Part shown: one piece after another, positions 29,000 to 59,900 of the stretch | Position numbering within the stretch: the first letter of the stretch is position 1 | Layout: every line of letters begins with the position of its first letter | Assembly: GCA_004194705.1 (NCBI GenBank) | Contig: SADC01001373.1 | Location: forward strand, 1-64,000 | Source of the DNA: Ditylenchus dipsaci | Lineage: Eukaryota; Nematoda; Chromadorea; Rhabditida; Anguinidae | DNA: 64,000 nucleotides | Direction of reading: 5' to 3' | Made by a program: the position numbers and the translations under genes | The notes under the pieces: model-generated | Database searches by the model: none | What the model was told of the DNA's origin: nothing | What the model saw: only the letters and a program-made list of their open reading frames with translations

Positions 29000-31600
29000 A
29001 AACGTGGTCTGAAGGGGTCAAAACCGCTCTTAAAAAAACACGTAAAAAATATTGAGTGCGTACAACAATTGAAAGCCTTTATCTCGCTAAACTATTAATA
29101 AGTCAAGCACAAGTTATAACTTATTTTGAAGCGCACGAAATTTTCTATCGGACGAGCCATTCGTTTTATCTTTAGTAAAAGTAGAAAATTCTAAGCAAAA
29201 ATGAAAAGTTTCGTTTTTCAAATTTTGACTTCGGTTCTTTTTGGTTATCGGGAATACCCGATTCTTACGCATAAGGTCTTTCTCAGTCATGCCAAGACAA
29301 TTTATGCGTAAGAATCGGGTATTCCCGATAACCAAAAAGAACCTTGACTTCTCACCAAAAAGTGCGTGTAAAATTTTGTACAAGGGTGATATGCAAAAAC
29401 AATTATGAACATGTTGAAGAACTTGAAAAATAGTTAGACAATAATTATTTGAATTTAAAATTATTGTTTTGTTTTAATGTTTATTGTCTTGAACAGAACT
29501 TAAAAATGACAGTCAGTTTTGAATTCTTCGAGCAGTTTCATTTGTAAATCGACCATGAATCGACCAATTCAAATTTTTGTCATGCCACTGCGCGCAAAAA
29601 CCATGGTCCTTTAAACATTTTTTCACGCTGAATGTTTTTTTCTTTTTACAATATCTGGTGCAGTTTTTGTTGCTCTGCCGAATGGCATTGCCAATTTTTT
29701 TGTTATTGTTCACCTAGAAAAGTTTGAGTCCTTTTTATGAAAATGTCAAATTTTCACAATTTCGCAGTCTTTTTACTTTAATGTAAATAGACAATATTTT
29801 ATGATTCTATTCAAATGCATGATAACTAATTTCGAAGCTTATTGTCTGAGCTTTCTAATGCATTGAACTTATTCCGATAATACAGTCTCTATTGTAAGAT
29901 GTACTTCCTCAAAACTTAACCTTCTCAAAATCCAAGGCACTTTTTAAAAAGGGCAGTTTGGTGGCTTTAAACGGTCCAATAATTGAAACTGGAAGCATTA
30001 TTGTGTTCACCAGTGCGTCTTTTTTTCAAAAAATTACATTTTTTATACAATTCACAACAGTTATAAAAATTGAAAAATAAACCGACATGTCGGCTAATTA
30101 GAGAAAATACGGTATATGCCTGTACCTTACATCGAAAAAAGTCGCTTGTTTCAGAAAAAGTAAGCATGTGAGCGTCCTTAAACTGTTTGATTTTTCGACA
30201 ATCTATCTAGCTTTGGTATTTATCCTGGCCCTATCCAACAAACTGGGAGCTTTTTGCCTCGGTCCCGCCTGTTGTTTCTCAGTTTTTTAGGATTAGGCGA
30301 AAGTAACACTCAAAGATATTTGAGACTCATGTACAGCCTGACCTAACATACGCTGGCCTAGTCTTGCCTGAGCCTAAAAATACCAAAAATACAGAACAGA
30401 GTGAACAAAACAAAAAATTCCTCTTTGTTGGATGGGTCGTTATCTTTCATAATGGCGATCTATGTTTTGTTATTTACAGTAAACTAAAATGCTGCGTTCA
30501 AATTCGTCTAAGCTCTGCCAATGTCGGAAAGTAGTTTATAAACAATTTTTATACATTTTTTCATTGTTTTACATTGAAAACACAACCGAATATGGCTCAG
30601 ACAGAAATAAACATATGCACGAAAATGTGAAATCTGGTCAACAATGGTCGGCAACAAAGCATATCACATTTAAAATTGCTTATGTGCTTTAAAAAGTGTT
30701 CCAGAAATCGGAGCGAAAATGTTTATTGAAACTCTTAAAATTGAAAAGAAGGGAACAAAAGAGCTAGACAGAAATATAAAAGCAGCGACAGCAAATATAC
30801 ATATTGATACAGACAATTTGTAATTTCTTCATTCCATAAATTCCAATTTTTCCATTCTTGTGAAGATTCCCAAAATGCTTAAACATTTGACGATGAAAAT
30901 GACAAAAACAACAGATATTTACGAACAATTGTAAAAATAATTGAGTTCAACGTATTCTCTCTAATAAGAGGCATGTTTAAAATTTTAATGGATCAAATTG
31001 AATTGCAGCACCAAATTTATTTTGTCCAGCACCTTTTTCAAATCTTAGTCAAAAATAATGAAATCCAGCACCAGCATACCTTAATTTTGCTTTTCTTAGG
31101 TCAGTTTTGTGTGTGAAGTCACACATTTAAGTAGTTTCTGTCGACTTTTTCGTCTTTTTTAACCTTACTGTGCATTTTGTGAAAAAAGTCAACAAAAGTT
31201 ATAATTATTGGCCTTAGATAGGCAAAAGTGAGTAATTAGGCGCTGCATTCTATTATTTTTGACTAAGATTTTAAAAAAGAAGCTGAAAATAAATTATCAC
31301 TGGGTTTCATTACTTTGATGCTGCAATTCACATACAGCTAATAAATTTTGTTTGCCTGTGGTGTGTCTATCTATCAAAGAGAATACGCTGTCATAGCCAT
31401 AACAATTTTTTTAATACAAATTTTATAAAAAAACCCAAAAGTATAAAGTTCTATTCAGTCAAAATTACACTATTTTTTTAAATTATAGATATATATAACT
31501 TATAATTATAGATATCGTCAAAAAAATTGCTATAACTGAACAAGGTATACCTTTTACTAAAAAAACTTCGACAAAGGCTATGACTGAAAAAAGTTTCATA
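29000..31600. other. Gene-free stretch with one hairpin
   Basis: 29234-29343 is a strong hairpin (gttctttttggttatcggga and inverse around a 20-base loop). 29500-29640 has half of an AGGACCATGG-type TTAA element. 30115 has a single CCGTATT-type end. 30470-31600 is plain AT-rich sequence; I see no exon in it. Confidence 0.5.
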
Positions 31601-31640
31601 ATTCCCGTTTATACTTTATAATAGACAAGCAATGGTTTTT

Positions 31641-49571
<17,931 letters not shown>

Positions 49572-50034
49572 AGCAAATCGATTGTGTTAAAATTGAGACA
49601 AATAAGCAAAAGAAATGAATTTCACTAGCCAAATTTTTACAATGATGAATACAGCAATTTCTAGGCCAAAACAATAGACATGAAATTTTACAAAATAAAT
49701 CGCCTATAATGTAAACAACGAAAAAGAGAAAAATAGAAATCTAATTTATGCAAATTCATTTGAAAATGTAGTAGGATCAAAATTATGTTTATAATTTCCA
49801 TAATCTACGCAAAATACAGGGTGAGTAATTCGTCCAATTAATTCGACTGATTTCAAGAGCCATAATTTTTTTGCATGATCGAATAGGCTGCATGTAATTT
49901 ACTCAGTTAAATTGGTAATTCCAGCAAAATACTAATTTATCAATTGTTTGAAATCAATTATTTTTCCCATCAAATTTTTAATTTCGCGCAAAATCTTCCA
50001 AAACTTCAAATAATTAATTTGGCGGGCATAACAA

Positions 50035-50425
50035 TTTAAGGTGCATAGACGTTTCTCGAAAATGAAACTTTTTTCATTTTCGAGAAACGTTTCTCGAATT
50101 TGAAACTCAAAAGAGTAAAATATCTCTAGGGGTATATATGTATACCTGTAAAGATACTTATTTAGACATACCAAGGGTATTGGCCGCTTCGCGGCCAAGA
50201 CCAGCACACTCCACATTGCAAGGGATAGGGGTACATACATGTGTTAACCCTAACCCCGCAATGTGGAATATGCTGGACTTTGGCCATCACATTCAGCCAA
50301 ATACCCTTGATATGTCTAAATAAGGTATACACCTAGAGATATTTTACTCTTTTGAGTTTCAAATTCGAGAAACGTTTCTCGAAAATGAAAAAAGTTTCAT
50401 TTTCGAGAAACGTCTATACCCCAAT
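50035..50425. repeat. 390-bp palindrome
   Basis: catagacgtttctcgaaaat at the left is mirrored at the right end; the inner arm gacataccaagggtat and its inverse agree. Spacer about 50 bp (accctaacccc). It lies upstream of the transporter start. Confidence 0.85.
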
Positions 50426-50869
50426 TTAACCCTAGGACGACCACGCTGACCACAAAGTGGTCATGTGATATTTGCAAAGCTTGGTATAAGAATCTAGGAA
50501 GATATAAATCTCAGCTACAAATTGAGATATTTTGCGGAGTGATGAGACACTTTCTGGCAGAAATATATTTATGTAATGTGTTTTAACTGTATTTAAAGTA
50601 ACATAGGCCACTGTTGAAACAAACGCCTGCCAACGGACATCCCTCAGTCACTTCTGTAGTTTTTGGCTTCGATTAAAGCACACGCCTGCCATTCCAAAAA
50701 CGACAGGAAGTTGAACAAGAGGCGTTAGATTTAATCGAGTGGTAGGCATTCTTTAATTTAGCCAATGGGTTTTCGCGCTCAACTTGGTTTGAGCGGAAAT
50801 GTCAAAGCACGACTTTTGCTCAGTCCTTTCTGTGGTTTGTAATCCAATGTTGGCAGTTCGTGTCTTTTT

Positions 50870-51335
50870 TAGGGGTTTCGATTCTCAAAAAATCGCAACT
50901 TTGGGATTTGGAATAGGGATTTCCGGGCGCTGCCCAGGTTTATTAATTAGAAGTTATAATAAAGTGCCGTTTGAAAAAGTCAAAGTTTATAAAAAATGGT
51001 TTGGCCAAAAACAGGTTTAGAAAAAGAGCATGTTTGAAAACAACCTGTTTGATAAACATACATTCGGAACAGGATCTTGTCTATAACAGATTTTGACCGT
51101 CTCATGGTTAGAAAATGATGGTTTTGTAGGTCAGGGGTAGTTTTTAGAGATCGAAAGCTGTTATAGACAACATCCTGTTCCGAATGTATGTTTATCAAAC
51201 AGGTTGTTTCCAAACATGCTCTTTTTCTAAACCTGTTTTTGGCGAAACCATGTTTTTATAAACTTTGACTTTTTCGAAACAGTACTTTATTATAACTTCT
51301 AATTAATAAACCTGGGCAGCGCCGATTACCGAAAA
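50870..51335. repeat. 460-bp palindrome
   Basis: cgctgcccaggtttattaat is mirrored by attaataaacctgggcagcg; cattcggaacaggatcttgt is mirrored too. Confidence 0.85.
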
Positions 51336-51552
51336 TTTCTGGGATCCCAACCCTGTGCGATTGCAGTTTCACTACCAGGCTCATACTTCTAATGAAATTC
51401 GCACAAATCAAGTCGAACGCAAAAACCCGTTATTCGAAACCACGTCACGAAAAAAAGTTATGACTTATTGGTATCAGGCAACTTTCATGCTACCCGTAAT
51501 TTTCACCGAGCAAACGATCGAGCAAAAAAATTCTCAAAATAAACTTGATTTA

Positions 51553-51784
51553 CCGTATTTCCTCTAATAAGCGCCCCGGGGCGCTTATTTTTCAAACCCC
51601 AAAAATCGGAAAATTTGGAATTCGATTTCGAGATTTTGGGTACTCAACCAAAATCTAAAAAGTGGAATCGGTAGAGCTCGTGGGAGTTAAGAAAACGTAT
51701 CAAACAGCTTTGCAAAATATTGCTTCTACACTCATATCCAGACCCTCAAAGTCGAGGGGGGGGCGCTTATTAGAGTAAATACGG
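51553..51784. mobile_element. CCGTATT-type TA-flanked MITE
   Basis: TA-CCGTATTTCCTCTAATAAGC at the left, gcgcttattagagtaaatacgg-TA in mirror at the right. The core gattttgggtactcaacca is shared with 11970-12000 and 56560-56580. Confidence 0.85.
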
Positions 51785-52139
51785 TATAAAACATAATCAA
51801 TAAAAAAACAGCCGCACAAACAACAACAACAAAATGCAGAAGGAGGAAGCAAAAACAAAAAGTCCACAACAAAACATCAAATCTTAATCCTTAAACACCA
51901 CAACAAACAACTTAATTTGAATTTATTTTTTCTATGCACCACTAAAAAAAGTAAATGAGCACATGTTTGTCCGGCCAACCAGTCATTGCCGGTCACGTCA
52001 TTAAAGCATTTTTTCACAGACACAACCAATTGATTTTATATAAAAAGAGAAGAGAAAAAAGAAGTTCATAAACAATCACCATTAATCCATTAAATCTCTA
52101 TATAGTATTTGGGTCGGGGACCCGTCCGTCACACTTTTT

Positions 52140-52800
52140 ATGAATTTATTGTTTTACAACCAATTTTTGGCCAGTTTTTGCAATTTCATGTCTAATATCT
52201 TTCCGGAACCCTCAAGAACAACATCTCGGCTTTCTTTTAAGCACGAACACGTATTATTAAAGTTGCTTCTCAAAAAAAAATTCCTTGCCCTCGAAATCGG
52301 TGATGGTGGTTTTAGCCTGGATTTAAGGTGGATTTTTGTGTTCAAGCCCACTTTTCTTCCACTTTTTGCAAACTAATGTCGGATATCTCTGCAGTAACCT
52401 TAAGTGTAACATCGTGGCTTTTTTTTAAAGGGGCATGCCTACGCTAATAAGAGGTGGTACCCGGAATTTAAATTTTTTTCCTAATCATTAAATATCTACA
52501 CTCATTTTTCATTTTAGTTTCTAACAAAAACCATACCTAAAATTAAATTTAGGGCCTTATTTTGTTAGAAACCAGGTTGAAAAATCCATACAGAAGTTCA
52601 ATGATTAGGAAAATTTTTTGAATTCCCGGCACCACCTCTTATTAGCGTGAGCATGCCCCTTTAAGCACAAAATCGTATCATTGAAGTCGCTTCTTAATAA
52701 ATTTTCCTTGCCCTCCAAATTGGTGATGGTGGATTTTAGCCTGGATTTTAGCTTGGATTTAAGGTGGATTTTTGTGTTCAAGCCCACTTTTCTGCAAGGC
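52140..52800. repeat. Tandem duplication, one copy interrupted
   Basis: Copy 1 (about 52160-52370) and copy 2 (about 52380-52800) share ccttgccctc, ggtgatggtgg, ttagcctggattt and ttcaagcccacttttct. Copy 2 is split by the TTAA element 52425-52664. Confidence 0.8.
52425..52664. mobile_element. TTAA element with its empty site in the neighbouring duplicate
   Basis: TTAA-AGGGGCATGCCTACGC at the left, gcgtgagcatgcccct-TTAA at the right. Copy 1 of the duplication reads ggctttcttttaagcacg at the same place, with a single TTAA. Confidence 0.93.
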
Positions 52801-52919
52801 AGGGTTGGTATATGGCCAGTAAGGGTGGGTAGGTAGCCATATAGTATAGTCAAGTGTTCAGGTGAAATCTCTACAGTCAATTTTGATATAACGTACACTC
52901 TGGGGACCAGGTCAGGTGT

Positions 52920-53095
52920 ACGTTATAGTAGGCGAAATGGGCGAGGGTAGGCGAGAATAGGCAAGAGTAGGCCAGGGTAGGCGAGATAGGCGAGGCTAGG
53001 CGAGAGTATGCGAAGTAGGCGAAAATAGGCGAGGATAAGTAAGGGTAGGCGAGGATAGGCGAGGATAGGCGAGGGTAGGAGAGGTAGAGTAGGTG
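52920..53095. repeat. Degenerate tandem array (taggcgaggg)
   Basis: About 17 copies of a 9-11-base unit, taggcgagggt or taggcgagaa. No coding. Confidence 0.8.
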
Positions 53096-53582
53096 GGTTA
53101 ACAGGTAGGGTGGATGTTCTACCCGAACAACAAAGATAGTATCCGAAACACTAATGTTCCCGAACGACATAGGCGCTGATAGGCGCCTGCAGACCCTAGT
53201 TATATATATTCTCTATCGAAAATTTCATGTTTTGTCATCGCATTTTAGAAGCCTTGCAAAGTCCACGTTTTTAAAAATATGTAATGGGCCGCTCACAGTA
53301 ATAAGTGATCAAAAACAAAGTTGGGGTTTACGTTCCGTGGCTCAATGATAGTTCAGTAGGTGGGTAACAGGGCAATTCTGGTCGTTTTTTTGTACTTTCT
53401 ACCGATTCTTGCTGAAAAAAATTGTCCTGAGAAGGCCCCCCCCTAAATCAGAAAAATTTCATCGGAAATCTAAATCATAAAGCAGAATTGTTTTCAATTT
53501 TCGGTTACTGATATATAGTCATAAGTTGGACAGTAATTTTAAAAAGTTGGATGTTCAGCTATTGATATTTCAGCAACCAATA

Positions 53583-53909
53583 CAGTCGAGTCCTGATAAC
53601 CCAACACCACCACAAGTTCGTTCCCGCCTATGATCCGACTCTTTTTTTCTCAATTTTCGCCCTTTCACTACTTCTGTTTTGACAGTGTGGTCCCAAAATT
53701 TCATAAACATTCCGATTTTACTGGTCGTTTTTTTCAAAAATCCTACTATTTTTCCACTGAAAACAAAATCGTGATGACCCGGCACCCTATTATAAAAAGG
53801 ACTCTTTTTCAAAATCCTTTTGACTCCGAAAGGTGTTGGAAAAAAAGGTGTCGAACCCTAGGCGGGAACAAACCTGAGGGGTGCGTGAGGGCTTATCGAA
53901 ACTTGACTG
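53583..53909. mobile_element. Pogo-like MITE with gtccgac core
   Basis: TA-CAGTCGAGTCCTGATAACC at the left, ttatcgaaacttgactg-TA at the right. The core cgttcccgcctatgatccga is mirrored by gtcgaaccctaggcggga. It ends 60 bases before the exon 53969. Confidence 0.8.
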
Positions 53910-53968
53910 TATTATATTTTACGAAAGCCCACATTTTTGGAAAAAAAAACTTAACCAAATATTCTCAC

Positions 53969-56900
53969 CTCGAGTGGAATCAGAGCTACACCTTTTTCAT
54001 CCACTAGCAACATGCCTTCTGTGGAGCTATTGTTGGTGCTGTTCAACAAGGTGTTGTTTTGGTAGTCGTAGTTCTGGTGGAAATGATGATGATTGCCGCC
54101 TTGTTGTGCCAATGTATTGTTGTTGCTGACAGCCTGCACCAGTTGATGGGCCACAGCCTTGGCGGTGCTTGTAAAAATAGAAGTGGAGGAGGAAGTAAAG
54201 GAGGGGACCAGACGGTTGGATGGTGAGTCAGTCACTCCTTGCTGCTCCTCTGTGCTCCCACTGCCAGCTCCTGCTGCTGCTTCTAGCACACGCGATACAA
54301 TCGGTTCTCCCCACTCCTCTACTAGTGATCTAAAGCAGCAGAGAACTAAAGTTGTGGGTAGACGGGCAGGGCTGTTTTTTATTTCTATTGATTCGCGATA
54401 TTTTGGCAGTTTTACACACATACTTTTGGCTCTTTATTTCTCTCTTCGTTTAGCTCAATTTTTTGCATGTTTGTGCATTTTCGAAAAAGCTTTTTATTTT
54501 AAATTATTTTTTCCCTCAAAAGATTCAATTCATTCAATTAGTAATTTGTCTAATCTCAAAATATTTATAAAGCTTTTTAATTTATTGTTTTTAATTTGTT
54601 TCTAAATTTTGATACAGTTGAGTCTCGCTAATCCGGCACCCCTCGCTAATCCGGCACCCCTCGCTAATCCGGCACCTCAAGCTTAGTTTGGTTGGCCGCC
54701 GAAGAAAACCCTTAATGTTCACCCTGCACAATCCGGCACGTCGGTAATCCGGCAGCCTCGCTAATCCGGCACTCAAACGCTGAACACTCCCGATTAACTA
54801 ACCCTCAGTAATCCGGCAGTCGTATTAAATAAATTAATTAAACAACATTTGTATCAATATTTTGTTTCAATGGTCTCAATTGGAAGACTTCTTCCACAAA
54901 GAACAGCTTAATAAAGAACCACAATGAATTAACAGATTTTTTTAATGGTTTAATCTGATTTTCGATTGTTAAATTTCGTCTGAAATATCAGGTTGTCCGA
55001 AAGTTTGCGACCAACCCTAAACGTATTTGTCTTTGGTTTTTGGCAATTTGTTCAAACCTTTTTTTAAATGATAACGATGCGTTACCAAATCATTTATCCA
55101 AGGAGTAGTTTTCTTCGTGTTCTATAATTAAATCCCATCGATGAATTGAATTTGCTAAAAAAGAAACCAGGACTCGGTAGAATACACCAATATAGATGGT
55201 GTTTCAAGAAATTCGCCGGTTTGAAAACGGGCATAACTTTTCTTATAGGCCGTTTTCCGAAATTGATCTGTTTTCACAGATCAATTTCTCTTGACGGGCA
55301 ATTTTGTTCAGTGTATAATGTCAACAACACGATTTTTGCTTGGTCCCCACTGTGGTTCGGGATTTAACCATCCAGGGACCACCCATAGACCAAGACCAGA
55401 ACCACCAAGGGGACCAAGCAAAAATCGTGTTTTTGACACTATACACTAAACATAATTGCCCGTCAAGAGAAAACGACTGGCAAAAACAGCAATTCGAAAA
55501 AAGGTCTTTGAAAAAGTTATGCCCATTTCAAAACCGGTGAATTTCTTGAAACACCCTGTATGTAAGGGACTCTACCCTGGTCTCCCTATCCAAAAAGCGG
55601 TTAAGTTACTGAAAAACAACAGTTAGACTCTAAATTTTGAAGACATTCCAGGATGGTTCAGAATGCTACAATATTTCGTTGGTTTCTATGTTGCGGCTTG
55701 ACGGATTTCATTCGTCGATGGTGGATAGTTATGGAACAAGATGATTAAAATGATAAATTTGTTACTGAATGATTATGAATGATTTATTTGTTATCGAATC
55801 GTTATAATTTAAGAAGGGTTAAAATACGCTTCTGTTTAAAAAGTTCAAAACAAATTTGTTTATGGGTAGTTGCGAACTTTCTGACCAACCTGATAAATCT
55901 TCAGTGCCTTTCTATGTACGGTCTACGCTTTATATAAAGACATCTCTTTTCAGTAAATATATGAAGACATCTCCCTTCTTCACTCATAGGTATTGTGCTA
56001 AATGAAAGCTTAACATAACCCAAAAATGACGCCAAGTGGGGTCATCTAGAAGCACCCTCGCTAATCCGGCACCCCCGCTAATCCGGCACCCAAGGACAGG
56101 TCCCGAGGGTGCCGGATTAGCGAGACTCGACTGTACCTGGATCTCAGCTTTCTAGCAAGCTGTCAAGAGATTTCAAAAGCTGTAGAAAAATGTCCTTGAA
56201 TAAACCGGATGTTTTATACAAATTTTTTAAAATTTCATTAGGTCAGTTGATAGCTCGTTAGAAAGCTGAGATCTAGGGCTACACTTTGGCATAAAAATTC
56301 AAAATATATTTTTGTGAATTTTATAAAATTTCAATTATGACGGGGCAAATTACTGATTTGACGGTATTTTTGAACCTTGCGACGGCAGAAATTAACCACA
56401 ACATCATGCTTATATTGAAAATTTTGCATCTTTTTTTATATTTTAGTTTTGGGAATCACCCCCATCCTCATTTCAACTACCGTATTTACTGTATTAAGTC
56501 CCCGTGGGGAGTTATTTTTCAACCCTTAAAAATCGGAAAAAAATATTTCGATTTTGATATTTTGGGTACTCAACCAAAATTTAAAAAGTGGAATCAGGTA
56601 AACTCGTGGCAACTAAGAAAACGCAAAAAACAGATTTGCGAAATGTTCGCTCTAGGCTGAGATATAAGGTCCGTAGGGTGGGGACTTATTAGAGGGTGTT
56701 GAGTTATTAGAGGGTGGGAGTTAATACAGTAAATACGGTATATTACGGACGGACTCAACTATATTACGGACTTTCACTCTACAAAAATTACAAAACGATA
56801 CAAAAAAGAAAAAAACTAGCAGGAGAGTCTCGCCAGCTTGTTTTTTACGCACTCATGAGAGTTTGGTGTCATTGGATAGTCAATATGCGCCTTTCGATCA

Positions 56901-59900
56901 TATTTGTTGAGATTTCAGGCGTATAGCCGAAAAAGTTTGTATAAAAAGTCCGGTAAAGTACTAATTGATTGTTCGGAAATCCGGAGTCGGAGTAAGGGTG
57001 TTCACGATGCAAAATACTTCAATTCCAACTCCGGCTGCGACTTGTTCATGAAGTCGGAGTTGGAATTGAAGTATTTGTGATTGGTGGGCGAGCTTTTCGT
57101 CAAAACCTTTTTATTGTTTAAGCTACAGTCGAACCTCTTTATAGTGACACACCGATATAGTGACACCCTTGATATAGTGACACCCCGGGCCCGATTTGGT
57201 TGGCCGACATATAGTGATATAGGATATAGTGACACCCCGATATAGTGACACCTGGATATAGTGACACCTAGGGGTCGGTCCCAGGGTGTCACTATAAATA
57301 GGTTCGACTGTACCCGATTGGTCAGACTTATAGTTGCAAGGTTGGCTAGGGGAGATTTGCCAAAACGAAAATTGCCAAAACGAAATTTGCCAAAACGAAA
57401 TTTGCCAAAACGAAATTTGCCAAAACGAGATTTGCCAAAAGACAAACAGGGGGGACCAAGGCAGTTTTTTACGTTTTTTTTCGAAATTTTTAGATTGTGT
57501 CCAAACCACCCCAGACCGACCAAAACCACCCCAAACCACTCAAAACACCCAAAACCTCCTAAAAATGTTAGTTCTTTCTAACTACTGCTTTGGGTGGCGG
57601 TAAATTGATCCAAAAATTTTTGACCCAAGTAGACGATCACTTGGTTTAGTTAATACGTGAATTACCCAGTAAACCTGAGGTTGTATTATAGAAAAGATTA
57701 AAAATGATATGACATACCAATATGTTAGGTGGAATTGCTTAGGGAATGGTACTTGGGTGCTGGTAGAATGCGTTTTCTGGGTAGTGGTATCTTGATTGTA
57801 GTACTCAGTTGGCAGTACCCGAGTTGCATATTAGACCATTAAAACCAAGTGGTCGTTCACTTGGATCAAAAAATTTTTACGTTTTTCATGTTCCAAAACT
57901 TGTTTTCTGGACTAATTCGGACAAGCTGAAGATGGTTTGACAGTGGTAAAATAAAGTTTTGTTGTCCACTTAACTGAATCTTAACTGAAGTTGGAAATTT
58001 AAATTAACCGTGCAAGCAGCTAGTCATTTTTTCAGATGACCAACGTAAACGTAAAAAAACTGCCTTGGTCCCCCTGTTCGTCTTTTGGCAAATTTCGTTT
58101 TGGCAAATCTCGTTTTGGCAAATTTCGTTTTGGCAAATTTCGTTTTGGCAAATCTCGTTTTGGCAAATTTCGTTTTGGCAAATTTCGTTTTGGCAAATTT
58201 CGTTTTGGGAAATCTCGTTTTTGGCAAATTTCTTTTTGGCAAAACGTACATTTGGCAAATTTCTTTTTTGGCAAATCTCCCCTAGCCGCAAGGTTGCCAC
58301 CAATAGGTCTCCGACTTCGTGAACAAATTGAAGTTGGAGTAAAGCATGTTCACGATGTCAAATGCTCTCACTCCGACTGCGGGTATCTGAACGAATTATC
58401 AAAAAACCACAGGAGGACTAAGGTATTTTGCTTGACAGAGGCTTTTCAATACGCTACTAGTTTTTTTAACCAATGTTTTTGGCTGTGGGCCCAGATCTAA
58501 ACAAATTCGAATTAAAGTCGCATATTGGCTATCCAATGAGACAAAACTCTCCTGGACGAGTATCTGCTTACACAGGATAGCAAAAAAATTCCTGGCATGG
58601 GGGAAGGGGCTCAAAGGGCTGAAAAAGCTAAAAAAATTTAAAAGAATCCTGACAGAGATGAGGGCTATATCCCGGCTATGCAACCCCCGCTCAACCCCCT
58701 CCCCGGGTACGCTAATGTGGACGAGTAAAAAACAAGCTCGCGAGGAACTTTTGCAAGACTATTATTGAAGCCAGCACTCCAATTGTTTAGCGAAAAAGCA
58801 TTTTACCATAAAGCTTTAGCCGAAAAAAATGGTGTAAGAATTGCCTAATTTAAGAATTGCCTAAAATAGGTGCACCTAGGTGACCCTTTATATCCTAAAT
58901 CCGCCTACGGTCATAAGTAATAGGAGGAAAATTTCATTCATTCGAGCACCCCGAACTGAAGTGAAAAAATTAAGCCATTTTGTGCAATTCATGTTTTTTA
59001 ATCAATAAATTTTATCATTAACAATTTTATAAAGCCAACTCACTTAGCACTATCTGCAATCGCTGCAGTAGTTGTGGTTGCTGCTAAGCTTTCAGTTTTG
59101 CCAACCCCAAATACAATATGCCACAACTTTGTAGTGGATTGTGCTTCCAAAGAAGTATTTGCCACAGTGCTATTCTCACTGAATCCGTCCAAAAAACTTT
59201 GAGCGGGTGCAATTCCCCTGGTGAAGTTGCCGACTATAGTAGTGGCTGTAGAATGAATTGCACTGATCACTGCTTCTGTGCTGGTCTCTAACTGCCTGCT
59301 AAAGTTGCCCGCGAATTGGCTGCTTATACCTTCTGTTGTGGAATCAAGAGATTCTTTGAGGGATTGGAGAAGAGGAGCCACGGTTGTTGAGTGGATTGGG
59401 GGCTGGGGAATAGAGAAGTTTCCCGTAGGTTATCCGTTGTTTTAGAGTATTATAGAAACAGAATAGAAGGACAGCGAAAATAAGTGCAAAGATGATTTGA
59501 AAATCTATCTCCTCCCTGGTCTATCACTCTATAAATCAACGGTATTTAATCGATTTTGAACTAAATTTGATGAGCAACACCAAAAGACTTGTTTACTCTT
59601 AAATAGTTTTAAAAATTTGCCCTGGTGTTCTCACGATAACTTATTCTAAAACTCCTATTCTTGCTGATATAATATCAGGATTTTTTTCTGTTTTTTACAA
59701 AATACAAACATATTGAGTCACTCACCACCAACTGGCTTCTCAGGCACACAGGCTAGTCCCCTTCTTGTCGATCAAATAAAAATATCAGAGACCAATACCC
59801 TTCTGAAACTCAAGTTGAAATTGCTCAATACATTTCCGAATGAATACGCGAAAATGATTTTTGGCTGCCACCAACTTAAAATGAAGAGCAAAAGTCAATA

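Noticed and set aside
57002..58303. Repetitive FWQISFWQIS / AKTKFAKTKF frames
   Set aside because: Read from the 15-bp arrays in the foldback arms; both strands are equally open.
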